Of a DNA stretch of 64,000 bases, positions 25,391 through 33,322 are shown one piece after another. Under the pieces are notes generated by a model. It worked only from the letters and a program-made list of their open reading frames with translations. It did not search any database and was not told where the DNA came from. A program made the position numbers and the translations under genes. The DNA is from JAPEKQ01 sp964516845 (lineage in GTDB: Bacteria; Joyebacterota; Joyebacteria; Joyebacterales; Joyebacteraceae): positions 1 to 64,000 of the forward strand of contig CAZEXP010000007.1 of NCBI GenBank assembly GCA_964516845.1. The letters run 5' to 3'. How positions within the stretch are numbered: position 1 is the stretch's first letter; each line of letters opens with the position of its first letter.

Positions 25391-26503
25391 ATGAGAACGC
25401 ACACATACCATGGTCCGACGTCAATCCCGGTCGCACTGCTTGCGCCCGTTCTCACCCTCAGCTTCGCTCTCTCCGCATGGGGTATCACGGCAGACCACAC
25501 CTCGTGTGCGGCCTTCGCGAATATCCCGGGCTCGGTCGTCGAGCTCGTCAAGACGGACTACCGCATCTTCTATGGGCACACGTCGCACGGAGGTCAGATC
25601 GTCACGGGGATGTCGATGCTCTACGATGAGGATCCGAGCCTCGCGTACAACGACGGCGCCGGGACGCTGACGCTCTACGAATACAGCGATGACCTCGGTC
25701 ACAACGGTGACGTCTCATGGGTGCCGATCACGGAGACGTATCTCGGCAACGCCACATATGACATCAACGTCGTCGTGTGGTCCTGGTGCGGGGGCGCGTC
25801 CGACAACACCGAAGCCGGCATCGATATCTATCTCGACGCGATGAATCAGCTCGAACTCGCGCATCCGGAGGTCATCTTCGTCTACATGACCGGTCATCTT
25901 GACGGAACGGGCGACGGGGGGAACCTCCGCGCGCGCAACAACCAGATCCGCGCGTACTGCGAGGCGAACGGGAAGGTGCTGTTCGACTTCGCCGACATCG
26001 AGAGCTGGGACCCCGACGGCGTCTTCTACCCCGACGAGAGCGATGGTTGTGCTTGGTGCGCGGTCTGGTGTTCCACGCATGTGTGTCCGACATGCGGAGA
26101 TTGCGCGCACTCGCACTGCTTCAACTGCCATCAGAAGGGGAAGGCGTTCTGGTGGCTCCTCGGCGCTCTGCGGACCGGGCTGTCGGTCGGCGTGGACCAC
26201 GCGGGGTCGGACGGTTCAACGTTGGCGCTCCCGGTGCTTGCGCAGAACAGTCCCAATCCGTTCAATCCCCACACCGAGATCCGCTTCACGCTCGCACGAC
26301 CCATGAGTGTGACACTCGAGGTGCTCGATCTCACCGGGCGCGTCGTCGCGTTACTCGAGAACGGGCGACGCCGCGCGGGAGACCATGTCGTCGTCTGGGA
26401 CGGTTCGGGCGAGGACGGTCGGCGTGCTGCGAGCGGCACGTACTTCTATCGCCTGCGCGCGGACGGCGCCGCAGAGACCCGGAAGATGATCCTGCTGAAG
26501 TAG
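25391..26503 (+). CDS. secreted SGNH-hydrolase-like protein with FlgD-like tail
   Basis: The 370-aa precursor has a signal peptide (to about residue 32), then HTSCAAFANIP, the conserved IFYGHTSHGGQIVTGM, VVWSWCGG, VIFVYMTGHLDGTG and a Cys/His-rich segment VCPTCGDCAHSHCFNCHQKG followed by KAFWWLLGAL. From memory this order is typical of a family of secreted FCB-group proteins related to SGNH/GDSL hydrolases, but no catalytic residue is proven. CFNCH happens to fit the CxxCH haem-c motif. The last roughly 85 residues form the FlgD-like sorting tail (NSPNPFNPHTEIRF ... LTGRVVALL ... KMILLK). The substrate is unknown. The ATG follows GAAGGAG. It lies 26 nt after the rhodanese stop, so the acyl ligase, rhodanese and this gene may form one transcript. 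Confidence 0.72.
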   Translation: MRTHTYHGPTSIPVALLAPVLTLSFALSAWGITADHTSCAAFANIPGSVVELVKTDYRIFYGHTSHGGQIVTGMSMLYDEDPSLAYNDGAGTLTLYEYSDDLGHNGDVSWVPITETYLGNATYDINVVVWSWCGGASDNTEAGIDIYLDAMNQLELAHPEVIFVYMTGHLDGTGDGGNLRARNNQIRAYCEANGKVLFDFADIESWDPDGVFYPDESDGCAWCAVWCSTHVCPTCGDCAHSHCFNCHQKGKAFWWLLGALRTGLSVGVDHAGSDGSTLALPVLAQNSPNPFNPHTEIRFTLARPMSVTLEVLDLTGRVVALLENGRRRAGDHVVVWDGSGEDGRRAASGTYFYRLRADGAAETRKMILLK

Positions 26504-26663
26504 ACCTTTGGAGAAACGACCAGCCGCAGGGCGAAGAGCCCTGGCCGTGGGGCCTCACGGCGGCGACAGGGCGCCACGGGACCGCCGGATCCTCGCCGCC
26601 GCGCCGTGCGTGACCATCCCTCAGGGCCGCTTTGCTGGGCTTATTGAGGGGTGAAGTTTTCTC

Positions 26664-26692
26664 TTGCTCCACCGGACGGAGTCGGATATACT
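26664..26692 (+). promoter_or_regulatory. promoter of the second cold-shock gene
   Basis: TTGCTC (26664-26669), a 17-nt spacer and TATACT (26687-26692). The layout is the same as at the first cold-shock gene, giving a start near 26699. Confidence 0.72.
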
Positions 26693-26698
26693 GTCTAT

Positions 26699-26996
26699 TG
26701 AGCAGAAGCTGCCATGTCGGTATGGTGACATATCCGGTGACTCTGAAGAGGGACTTGGCGCATGAGCCAGTCCCTTTCTTGCTCTCAGGGGAGCTGCCTT
26801 TGGGCGGTGAACGGGGAGCAGGGGGTCCGAGAGGACTGTCGGGGTAGCAGGAGCGTCGCTGGAGATGTGGTCGGCTTTGCCCGGGGCCGAGAGCCCCGGT
26901 GTATGCAGGAACCGGAGAGCGCGCGCGCGCTCCGGTGAACCAGGCCGACGAGGGCGGCTCGACCGTCACGCGGCCAGATCGCAGGGGGTAGCAGAA
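26699..26996 (+). ncRNA. structured cis-regulatory leader of the second cold-shock gene
   Basis: This leader of about 298 nt aligns with the first cold-shock leader over its 5' 100 nt: AGCAGA, GTCGG, TATGGTGACATA, GAGGGACTTGGCGCA, GTCCCTT and GGGGAGC recur in the same order. Hairpin 1 (26718-26736) keeps the TATG/CATA stem and GTGA loop. Hairpin 2 (26749-26775) keeps the AGGGAC/GTCCCT and GGC/GCC stems while its loop changes in sequence and length. The 3' two thirds diverge but remain structured, for example CCGGGGC/GCCCCGG with a CGAGA loop near 26881-26899 and CCGGAG/CTCCGG near 26911-26935. The GTG start follows AGGGGG. Confidence 0.7.
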
Positions 26997-27212
26997 GTGG
27001 GTACGACCGGCAAGGTGAAGTGGTTCAATGACAGCAAGGGCTTCGGGTTCATCACGCCTGATGATGGTAGCCCCGATGTGTTCGTCCACTACTCGGCGAT
27101 TCAGGGTGCCGATTCGTTCAAGAGCCTGAACGAGGGCGACCACGTTGAGTTCGATGTCGTCGACGGTGCCAAGGGCCCGGCGGCTGAGAACGTTGCGAAG
27201 ATCGAGGGCTAG
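26997..27212 (+). CDS. csp: cold-shock domain protein (CspA family), second copy
   Basis: The 71-aa paralogue of the first cold-shock protein has the same length and intact RNA-binding motifs KGFGFI and VFVHYS. It starts at GTG 26997, the same start codon as its paralogue; the frame stays open upstream but that is leader sequence. It is a cytoplasmic single-stranded nucleic-acid chaperone. Differences cluster in the loops (TPDDGSPDV against SLEDGSKDV). It is monocistronic, with its own promoter, long leader and terminator, so the two genes are independently transcribed but share an RNA-level control element. Confidence 0.97.
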   Translation: MGTTGKVKWFNDSKGFGFITPDDGSPDVFVHYSAIQGADSFKSLNEGDHVEFDVVDGAKGPAAENVAKIEG

Positions 27213-27247
27213 TTCTTCCAGAACATCAGGCTGTCGATATTCGGGAA

Positions 27248-27276
27248 ACGGCCGCGTCGGCTTTCGACGCGGCCGT
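27248..27276 (+). terminator. terminator after the second cold-shock gene
   Basis: A perfect 12-bp stem ACGGCCGCGTCG / CGACGCGGCCGT with a 5-nt loop is followed by CTTC. It lies 36 nt after the stop. Confidence 0.75.
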
Positions 27277-27378
27277 CTTCACGTATGAGAGAGGTGAGTC
27301 GAATGGGGAACGGGCCGACGGCATCGCCGCCCGGGCGACCGCCACGGAATTCCGACGGCCCTCTCAGCCCCGGTGCGG

Positions 27379-27702
27379 CTACGGGCCCTTGATGATCATG
27401 AGCGGGTGCGAGTTGCACTCCGCGTAATTCCCCACCGTGTGCACGTAGATGGCGTACTCATACGTGCCGGGCGTGGCGTTGGCCGGGATCTCAACGTCGA
27501 CGTCACCCGTCTGCATCGTGACGATCTCAGTGGTTGGGAACACGCCGGGCTCCGGGAACCAGATGCTGATCATGTCGTCGCCGGCCGCGAACAGCACGGT
27601 GTCGCCGGGATTGGCCTCCACCTGCGGAACCTTCCGCATTCCGGTTCCTTCTTCGATCGTCACTTCGATGAGCTTCTGCATCGCCATCGCCTCCGCTTTC
27701 AT
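27379..27702 (-). CDS. small cupredoxin-like protein
   Basis: The protein of up to 107 aa has a beta-sandwich pattern with VEANPGDTVLFAAGDD, PANATPGTYEYAIYV and a terminal CNSHPLMIIKGP, which resembles a cupredoxin/plastocyanin-like fold. A Cys and His are near the C-terminus (C-N-S-H-P-L-M), close to a type-1 copper Cys-x-x-His-x-x-Met loop. No N-terminal signal is seen, so it may be cytoplasmic or exported by another route. The ATG at 27702 overlaps the kinase stop as ATGA. The internal ATG at 27681 has a better spaced GGAGG and may be the true start. Coupling to the Ser/Thr kinase suggests a shared role, and the copper site is unproven. Confidence 0.65.
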   Translation of the reverse strand: MKAEAMAMQKLIEVTIEEGTGMRKVPQVEANPGDTVLFAAGDDMISIWFPEPGVFPTTEIVTMQTGDVDVEIPANATPGTYEYAIYVHTVGNYAECNSHPLMIIKGP

Positions 27703-30329
27703 AGCCCGTACTCCCGTCCTGCGGTCTGCGCGGCGAACGTCTGATACCGTTCATCCGCGCACAGTCCGCGAAGTGCTGGAGTGCTCTCCACCTGTGCCCT
27801 CGAGTACCCATGCTCGAGGGCCTTCTCGATCCAGCTGAGCGCCAGCTCCCGGTCGCCCAGTACCTCATGCGTGTGTCCCGCCTGGAACATCACCTCGACG
27901 TCCCCGGGCGCGTGGAGAAGCGCTTCCTCGAGGAGACGTCGTGCCCGCTCAGGCTCGTCGAGCTCCGCGTAGTACGCCGCGAGGGATGTGAGGAGCAGCG
28001 GGTCCCGCGGAGCGAGCGCCCGTCTCCGCTCGCCACGCTTCGCCGCCTCGCGGTACGCCTCCCGCGCCTCCGCCTCGGCTCCTGGGACCCAGAGGTACGA
28101 TGAGCCGAGGTTTCCCCAGACCCGGTAGTCCGAGTCGTCGATCTCGAGCGCCCTCTCGTACATCGTGGCCGCGTCGGCGTAACGAGCCCGCGCGAAGTGG
28201 AGCGTCGCGAGGTTCGAGTACGTCGAGTAGTCGGGTGAGAGCTCGACGGCGATCTCGAAGGTCGCCGCTGCATCATCGAGCCGGTCGAGGTAGTAGTACA
28301 TCGCGCCGAGATTCCGATAGGCATGCGCGTTGCCCGGCGCGATCTCGGTGACGGTCGCGAACTCCCCGGCTGCCTCGGCGTACCGTCCCTGGGACGCGAG
28401 GAAGACACCGAGGGCATCGTGTGCGCGCCAGTACTCGCTTCTGAGTTCGACGTTCTCCCGGTACGCCGTCTCGGCGAGCGCGGTCTGACCGCTCTCGGCC
28501 CGGAGCTCGGCGAGCGCCTGCCGCGCGGCGATGCTCAACGGGTCGATCTCGAGCGCATCGTGAAGCATCGCAGCCGCGCTGTCATAGAGACCCGCGTGAA
28601 CGAGGAGGCCGGCCTCGGTCAACATCGCCTGAACACACCGCTCGTCGAGATCAAGAGCGCGCATGAGGCTGGATTCGGCCGCGGCTCCCCGGTGGAAGTC
28701 CCGCTTCATCTCGCAGCCTTCCCACACCGCCCGGCCCAGAGCCGCGTGCGCGAGGGCGAACGCCGGGTCGGCCGACGTCGACTCGCGCAGCAGGGCCACC
28801 GCCCGCGACGCTGCCGCGGTGTCGGCGCTGTCGGCGACCGTGGCGCTGTGCACCGCGTTGAGGATGCCCGTCCCCTTGAGATACGTGTCGAAGGCAGTCG
28901 GGACGGTCGTTCCCGAGGCGCCGCTTCGTCGGCGGGCGCGTCCGGGCAGTTCAACGCCCAGCGCCTCGGCGACAAATCGCACCGGAACGTCCTGAAGCGC
29001 GGCGACATTGGCGGGCTGCTCGACAACGGTCCACTCGCGGATCCGGTCGCCGGACGGACTCGCACTGAGCACGAGGTGAACGCGGATGCTGTCGCCGATG
29101 TTCTCAAGTGAACCGGTGAGCGCGATGTTGGCGCCGAGGACGGGAGCGGCACTCCCCGGCCAGACGACCTTCAAGGCGTCGACGTCGGCAGCAGGGATCA
29201 CGCGAAGCTCCGCCGTGAACTGCTCCATCTCCTGGAGGCGCTCGGCGACGTAATCGCGGAATCCCCGCGCGTAATCCCCGTCTGTGCCGTCGAAGGGGAG
29301 GACGGCGACGATCGTCCGTTCCGGGAGCCGTGTCGTGCGAGCGCCGGCGATGAGTTCCCGCCCCTTTGGGTGGAGGCCGAAGAACGCGGCGGCCGCGATG
29401 ATGACCGCGAGCACCGGCAGCGCAACGGTCGCGATAAGGCGGTGTCTCCGTCCGCGCGAAGCGGCCGCTGGAAGCGGGGTCGTGTCGAGCTGCGTCGGAT
29501 CGCGACGCAGCGGGAGGAGTCCTGCCACGCGTTCGAGTGCGTCGCGAAGCTCATCGGCGCTGGCGTACCGGCGCGAGGCGGTCTTCTCAAGGCAGCGCGC
29601 GACGAGCGCGTCGAGTTCGGTTGGGAGGCCGGGTACGTGCGTCGACGGCGGCACGGCGGGTTCATTACAGATGGCGTACAGCAGGGACTCGTTGCTCTCG
29701 CCTTTGAAGGGCCGGAGTCCTGCGAGGAGTTCGTACAGGAGCACCCCGAGCGACCAGATGTCGGCACGTGCATCGGCGTCGTGGCCGCGTGCCTGCTCGG
29801 GCGACATGTAGGCTACGGTGCCCAGGCGCACGCCGGCCTGTGTGAGATCGGAGGGCGCGCCGAGCTTGGCGAGTCCGAAGTCGAGGATCTTCGCGCGTCC
29901 CCTTCCGGTCACGAGCACGTTGCCCGGCTTGATGTCGCGGTGGACCACCCCGGCGGCGTGCGCGGCCGCGAGCCCGGCGGCCACGTCCGCCGCGATTCCG
30001 ACGGCCTCCTCGGCGGCGAGAGGCCCGCCCGACAGACGGTGCGCGAGCGTGTCGCCGTCATAGCAGGCCATCGAGATGAACAGCCGCGCGTCGTCGGTCT
30101 CGCCGATCTCATAGATCGTACAGATGTTCGGGTGATCGAGCTGAGAGGCCGCCTTGGCCTCGACGCGGAACCGTTCCTTGGCGGCGGGGTCGCGTGTGAG
30201 TTCGGGGGAAAGGAACTTGAGTGCGACCGTCCTGCCGAGGTCGGTATCCTCGGCGCGGTAGACCACGCCCATGCCGCCCTCGCCGAGCTTTCCGGTGATC
30301 CGGTAGTGAGAAACGGTGCGACCGATCAT
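27699..30329 (-). CDS. Ser/Thr protein kinase with TolB-like and TPR domains
   Basis: The 876-aa protein has an N-terminal eukaryotic-type kinase domain (about residues 9-270) with the Gly-rich loop GEGGMGVVYRA, catalytic Lys38 in VALKF, HRDIKPGNVLV (Asp132) and DFG (Asp150). A linker leads to one membrane segment (about 297-318). An extracytoplasmic region follows with a TolB/FlgO-type domain (TIVAVLPFDGTDGD, about 340-470) and a long array of TPR repeats (about 520-850). It should phosphorylate Ser/Thr on unknown targets in response to periplasmic protein binding. The ATG at 30329 is chosen because the kinase domain begins there and GGGAG precedes it; the upstream open frame to 30533 is rejected. 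The stop overlaps the cupredoxin-like gene. Confidence 0.93.
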   Translation of the reverse strand: MIGRTVSHYRITGKLGEGGMGVVYRAEDTDLGRTVALKFLSPELTRDPAAKERFRVEAKAASQLDHPNICTIYEIGETDDARLFISMACYDGDTLAHRLSGGPLAAEEAVGIAADVAAGLAAAHAAGVVHRDIKPGNVLVTGRGRAKILDFGLAKLGAPSDLTQAGVRLGTVAYMSPEQARGHDADARADIWSLGVLLYELLAGLRPFKGESNESLLYAICNEPAVPPSTHVPGLPTELDALVARCLEKTASRRYASADELRDALERVAGLLPLRRDPTQLDTTPLPAAASRGRRHRLIATVALPVLAVIIAAAAFFGLHPKGRELIAGARTTRLPERTIVAVLPFDGTDGDYARGFRDYVAERLQEMEQFTAELRVIPAADVDALKVVWPGSAAPVLGANIALTGSLENIGDSIRVHLVLSASPSGDRIREWTVVEQPANVAALQDVPVRFVAEALGVELPGRARRRSGASGTTVPTAFDTYLKGTGILNAVHSATVADSADTAAASRAVALLRESTSADPAFALAHAALGRAVWEGCEMKRDFHRGAAAESSLMRALDLDERCVQAMLTEAGLLVHAGLYDSAAAMLHDALEIDPLSIAARQALAELRAESGQTALAETAYRENVELRSEYWRAHDALGVFLASQGRYAEAAGEFATVTEIAPGNAHAYRNLGAMYYYLDRLDDAAATFEIAVELSPDYSTYSNLATLHFARARYADAATMYERALEIDDSDYRVWGNLGSSYLWVPGAEAEAREAYREAAKRGERRRALAPRDPLLLTSLAAYYAELDEPERARRLLEEALLHAPGDVEVMFQAGHTHEVLGDRELALSWIEKALEHGYSRAQVESTPALRGLCADERYQTFAAQTAGREYGL

Positions 30330-30699
30330 GCGCGCTCCCGACTGAGCGACAGTCAAAGCCCCATTCCGATTGTATGACAAATCAGGGATACCGCATAGGG
30401 GAAACCGGCCCGCGAACGGAACGCGAAGAAGGAGATTGAGGAACACAACACGCGAGCGAACGCACAATCGTGCCCGGATGGCACCGCATGTCGAACCGAC
30501 GCGCACGATGTGACTTCGTGTCACGTCCTGCATCTGATACGTTATGTATGCTTCCCGGCCTCACGTGACACCTCGCGCACACGCTTGAACAGTGCTGCCA
30601 GGGAGCTGGATTCTCTCAACGAGCTACGGGAGCCCCCTGAGGGGGCGCACACTTGGACGTCGGTCTGTGGATGGCCGGCAATCTCAGGAGGAGAGAACG
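30330..30699. other. 370-nt divergent intergenic region
   Basis: The region separates the kinase gene (minus) from the DUF4332 gene (plus). It contains GTGACTTCGTGTCAC (an inverted repeat, near 30508-30522), AT-rich DNA with TATGTATGCT near 30544 that could be a plus-strand -10, and GCCCCCTGAGGGGGC near 30632-30646, a perfect short palindrome in the presumed leader. No coding frame is credible. Confidence 0.4.
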
Positions 30700-31104
30700 A
30701 TGGCGAAGCTGACAGAGATCGAGGGCGTGGGTGCGACATACGCCGAGAAGCTGCTGGGCGTCGGCGTCAAGTCGACGAACGATCTGCTCGACAAGGGCGC
30801 GACCCCGGCCGGCCGCAAGGAGATCGCTGCGAAGTCCGGTATCGGCGAGAAGCAGATCCTGGGGTGGGTCAACAAGTGCGACCTCATGCGCGTCAAGGGT
30901 GTGGGTGAGGAGTACGCCGACCTGCTCGAGGCTGCGGGTGTCGATACCATACCGGAGCTGGGCCAGCGAAAGGCCGCGAGCCTCTTCAGCAAGCTGACCG
31001 AGGTGAACGAAGCCAGGAAGCTCGTCCGGTCGCTGCCGACCGAGGACAAGGTCGAGGACTGGATCAAGCAGGCCAAGGGTCTTCCGCGGAAGATCAACTA
31101 CTAG
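30700..31104 (+). CDS. DUF4332 helix-hairpin-helix protein
   Basis: The 134-aa protein contains repeated helix-hairpin-helix-like motifs: LTEIEGVGATYAEKLLGVGV (residues 4-23), KSGIGEKQILGWV and MRVKGVGEEYADLLEAAGVDT. This pattern defines DUF4332, a family related to the DNA-binding HhH fold of helicases and polymerases. It is cytoplasmic, probably binding DNA or a protein partner without sequence specificity; no enzymatic motif is present. The ATG at 30700 follows AGGAGGAGAG. It is monocistronic with a terminator behind it. The function in this organism is unknown. Confidence 0.88.
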   Translation: MAKLTEIEGVGATYAEKLLGVGVKSTNDLLDKGATPAGRKEIAAKSGIGEKQILGWVNKCDLMRVKGVGEEYADLLEAAGVDTIPELGQRKAASLFSKLTEVNEARKLVRSLPTEDKVEDWIKQAKGLPRKINY

Positions 31105-31165
31105 CGAACCGCTCGGCGCAACGCGGGGTTCTGACGCGCCGGCGCTTGATGACCGTTCCATAGAG

Positions 31166-31193
31166 ACGCCGCCCGACTTCCGTTGGGCGGCGT
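31166..31193 (+). terminator. terminator after the DUF4332 gene
   Basis: A perfect 9-bp stem ACGCCGCCC / GGGCGGCGT, with a 10-nt loop, is followed by TCTTCGT. It lies 61 nt after the stop codon. Confidence 0.7.
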
Positions 31194-31334
31194 TCTTCGT
31201 AGACCGGGCATCGGCGGGCTGGCGCGTCCGTGGCCCGTGACAGCTTGTGGCGCGGCCCGGACGGGGATGGTCTCGATGCGTGTTCAGCAGCGCTTGCCTC
31301 CGTATATCACACTTCGAGGCGTCAAGAAAAAGGA

Positions 31335-31363
31335 TTGACACGCCTGTGCTTGGTGTATATACT
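31335..31363 (+). promoter_or_regulatory. consensus promoter of the GntR-ABC operon
   Basis: TTGACA (31335-31340), exactly 17 nt, then TATACT (31358-31363). The -10 lies inside an inverted repeat that is a likely operator. The start site would be near 31370, leaving a short leader. Confidence 0.88.
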
Positions 31364-31373
31364 AGTTATATAC
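31355..31373. promoter_or_regulatory. candidate GntR operator overlapping the -10 box
   Basis: GTATATA and TATATAC form perfect 7-bp inverted arms around CTAGT. The palindrome covers the -10 element, so a bound repressor would block RNA polymerase. The first gene of the operon encodes a GntR regulator, so autoregulation is likely. Confidence 0.65.
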
Positions 31374-31392
31374 ATTGCTCAAGGAGGCGCGC

Positions 31393-31782
31393 GTGTTCAT
31401 CGTTCTGTCACCTGAAAGTCCCGATCCACTGCACAAGCAGGTGACCGATCAGATCCGGGAGGCAGTCGCCGGGGGAGACATCCATCCCGGAGACCGACTG
31501 CCGTCGATCCGTGAGATGGCGAAGGAGCTCAACATCAGCGTCATCACGGTGAAACGGTCGTACATGGATCTGGAGCGGGAGGGGCTGCTTGTCACGAGGG
31601 CCGGTCTTGGCTCGTTCGTGGCTGATGTCGACCTCGCGTACCTCAGGCGAGACCAGCTCGCCGCGGTGCGCGCGGAGCTGAAAGCGATTCTAGAGAGAGC
31701 CGGGCGGTTCGGGATCAGCGCCGGCGACGTCGCGCAGCTCATCACCGAACTCGAGGAGGGGCGCGATGGCAGCGATCGTTGA
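31393..31782 (+). CDS. GntR-family (YtrA subfamily) transcriptional regulator
   Basis: The 129-aa protein has an N-terminal winged-helix domain (about residues 5-75: PLHKQVTDQIREAVAGGDI, GDRLPSIREMAKELNISVIT, YMDLEREGLL) and only a short helical C-terminus, as in the YtrA subgroup. Such regulators usually head operons encoding ABC transporters and repress them until an envelope stress or antibiotic signal appears. The GTG at 31393 follows AAGGAGG. Its 3' end overlaps the ABC ATPase gene by 17 nt. The palindrome over its own promoter is the probable binding site. Confidence 0.92.
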   Translation: MFIVLSPESPDPLHKQVTDQIREAVAGGDIHPGDRLPSIREMAKELNISVITVKRSYMDLEREGLLVTRAGLGSFVADVDLAYLRRDQLAAVRAELKAILERAGRFGISAGDVAQLITELEEGRDGSDR

Positions 31783-32638
31783 GATACGGGACGTCGTGAA
31801 GCGGTACGCGGACTTCTCGCTGGGACCGGTCTCGCTGTCGCTCGAGGGCGGATGCATCACCGGGTTGTTCGGACCGAGCGGCTCCGGCAAGACCACGCTC
31901 GTCAAGATCCTTGCGGACATCCACCGCGCCGACAGCGGGGCGGTGCGTCTGTTCGGACACACGTACCGGGAGCGGGAGAAGGAGATCAAGAACCGGCTCG
32001 GCTATGTCGGGGAGGAGCAGTTCTTCCCGCGCGACCGGACCGTCGGATGGACCAGCCGATACGTGGCCGGGTTCTACCAACACTGGGATTGGGCAACGTA
32101 TCGGTCCCTGGCCGCGCGGTTCTCGCTCGACGACGACAGGAAGGTGGGGGCGCTCTCCCGAGGGCGCCGGGCGCTCCTGGCGCTCGCCATAGCGCTGGCG
32201 CACAAAGCGGAGCTGCTCATTCTCGATGAACCGACCGCCGGGCTCGACATGATCGCGCGGCGCGAGATCCTCGACACGCTCCGGGACTTCGTGAGCGACG
32301 AGGGCCGGGCGGTGCTGCTCTCGTCGCATGTCACGGACGCCCTTGCGGACGTCTCGGATTACGTCGCGCTCCTCGACACCGGGCGGATCATTCTTCACGA
32401 GGAGAAGGACGAGCTTCTGTCCGACTGGAAGTGGCTGCACTTTCGGTCCGAGACCCTTCCCGAGCACGTTGTCGGCCGTCTCAGGCTCGTTCGCACGGGG
32501 CAGCTCGGGAGTTCCGGTCTCACGAACGAGTACCGACGACTCAGGACCGAACTCGCGGCGGCAGAGGCCGCAGGTGAAGTCCGTATTGCGAATGCGTCGC
32601 TCGACGACGTGATGATCGCTCTGGTGAAAGGAGCCTGA
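31766..32638 (+). CDS. ABC transporter ATP-binding protein (YtrB-like)
   Basis: The 290-aa ATPase has Walker A GPSGSGKTT (about residues 36-44), Walker B LLILDEP and the switch His in SSHVTD. The signature motif, normally LSGGQ, reads LSRGRR, a common degeneration in YtrB-type ATPases of ABC-2 systems. A C-terminal extension (about residues 215-290) is unlike core ATPases and may contact the permease. It is cytoplasmic and drives the membrane protein encoded 1 nt downstream. It belongs to the GntR-controlled operon, so its expression should rise when the regulator is released. Confidence 0.93.
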   Translation: MAAIVEIRDVVKRYADFSLGPVSLSLEGGCITGLFGPSGSGKTTLVKILADIHRADSGAVRLFGHTYREREKEIKNRLGYVGEEQFFPRDRTVGWTSRYVAGFYQHWDWATYRSLAARFSLDDDRKVGALSRGRRALLALAIALAHKAELLILDEPTAGLDMIARREILDTLRDFVSDEGRAVLLSSHVTDALADVSDYVALLDTGRIILHEEKDELLSDWKWLHFRSETLPEHVVGRLRLVRTGQLGSSGLTNEYRRLRTELAAAEAAGEVRIANASLDDVMIALVKGA

Positions 32639-32639
32639 G

Positions 32640-33284
32640 ATGGTTGCGATTCTGAGACAGTATGCGTTCTTGTACATCACGCATTTCTTCACGTTCTCGA
32701 TGCTGATCATTGCGCCGATGCGCGCGTGGCATCACCAAATGTACTTTGTTCCGATGCTTCTCCTTCCGGTCTGGGTGACAAGCTCGGTTCTGTGGTCGGA
32801 GCGCGAGGGCTCCGAGCAGTTCCTCAGAACTCTGCCGGCCACGAGCCGCGAGATCGTGCGCTGGAAATTCTCGATGCTCGCCGGCGCATGCGCCGTCTAC
32901 TGGGTGCTCATGTTCCTGGCTGTGTCGGTCGTTCGCCCCGCCCCTGAGTTCTTTGGCGTCTATATCCGTTTCATAACCTACAGTGCCGTGAGCGCGTTCT
33001 CGTTCGGCCTGCTTGCCTACATCGGGATCTGGTTCTTCGGGAAGAATCCGATGACAGCCGTGATCATCCTGTTTATGCTCACATGGACGGCCTTCGTCAT
33101 CAGCGTCGTCGCGGCCACCAAGGTCGGACGCTACCAGACGCTGACGGAACTGCCCATCGTATCGATGGTGGCGCACATGCCGTGGTTCTCGTCACTCGTG
33201 TTCGTGGCGCTCGCGGCCGTGGCCTTCTGGGGGTTCAAGGAAGTTGGTGTCCGCGTCCGCGCGCTGGACGGTCCCTGGGACTGA
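32640..33284 (+). CDS. ABC-2 type membrane protein of the GntR-regulated transporter
   Basis: The 214-aa hydrophobic protein has about five or six membrane segments (for example YAFLYITHFFTFSMLIIAP, CAVYWVLMFLAVSVV, AVIILFMLTWTAFVISVVA, FSSLVFVALAAVAFW). Its cytoplasmic loop SEREGSEQFLRTLPATSREIV is of the ABC-2 permease kind. It pairs with the ATPase encoded immediately upstream. The exported substrate is unknown; characterised YtrA-type operons respond to cell-wall-active compounds or handle acetoin, and neither can be inferred here. Confidence 0.85.
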   Translation: MVAILRQYAFLYITHFFTFSMLIIAPMRAWHHQMYFVPMLLLPVWVTSSVLWSEREGSEQFLRTLPATSREIVRWKFSMLAGACAVYWVLMFLAVSVVRPAPEFFGVYIRFITYSAVSAFSFGLLAYIGIWFFGKNPMTAVIILFMLTWTAFVISVVAATKVGRYQTLTELPIVSMVAHMPWFSSLVFVALAAVAFWGFKEVGVRVRALDGPWD

Positions 33285-33322
33285 TCCGGGGAGATGCCTT
33301 GCCATGCAAGAGGGAGTTTCTG

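Noticed and set aside
26101..26140. Possible haem c site CFNCH in the SGNH-like protein
   Set aside because: The CxxCH falls in a family-typical Cys/His-rich segment and no cytochrome features or other haem motifs are present, so I treat it as coincidence.
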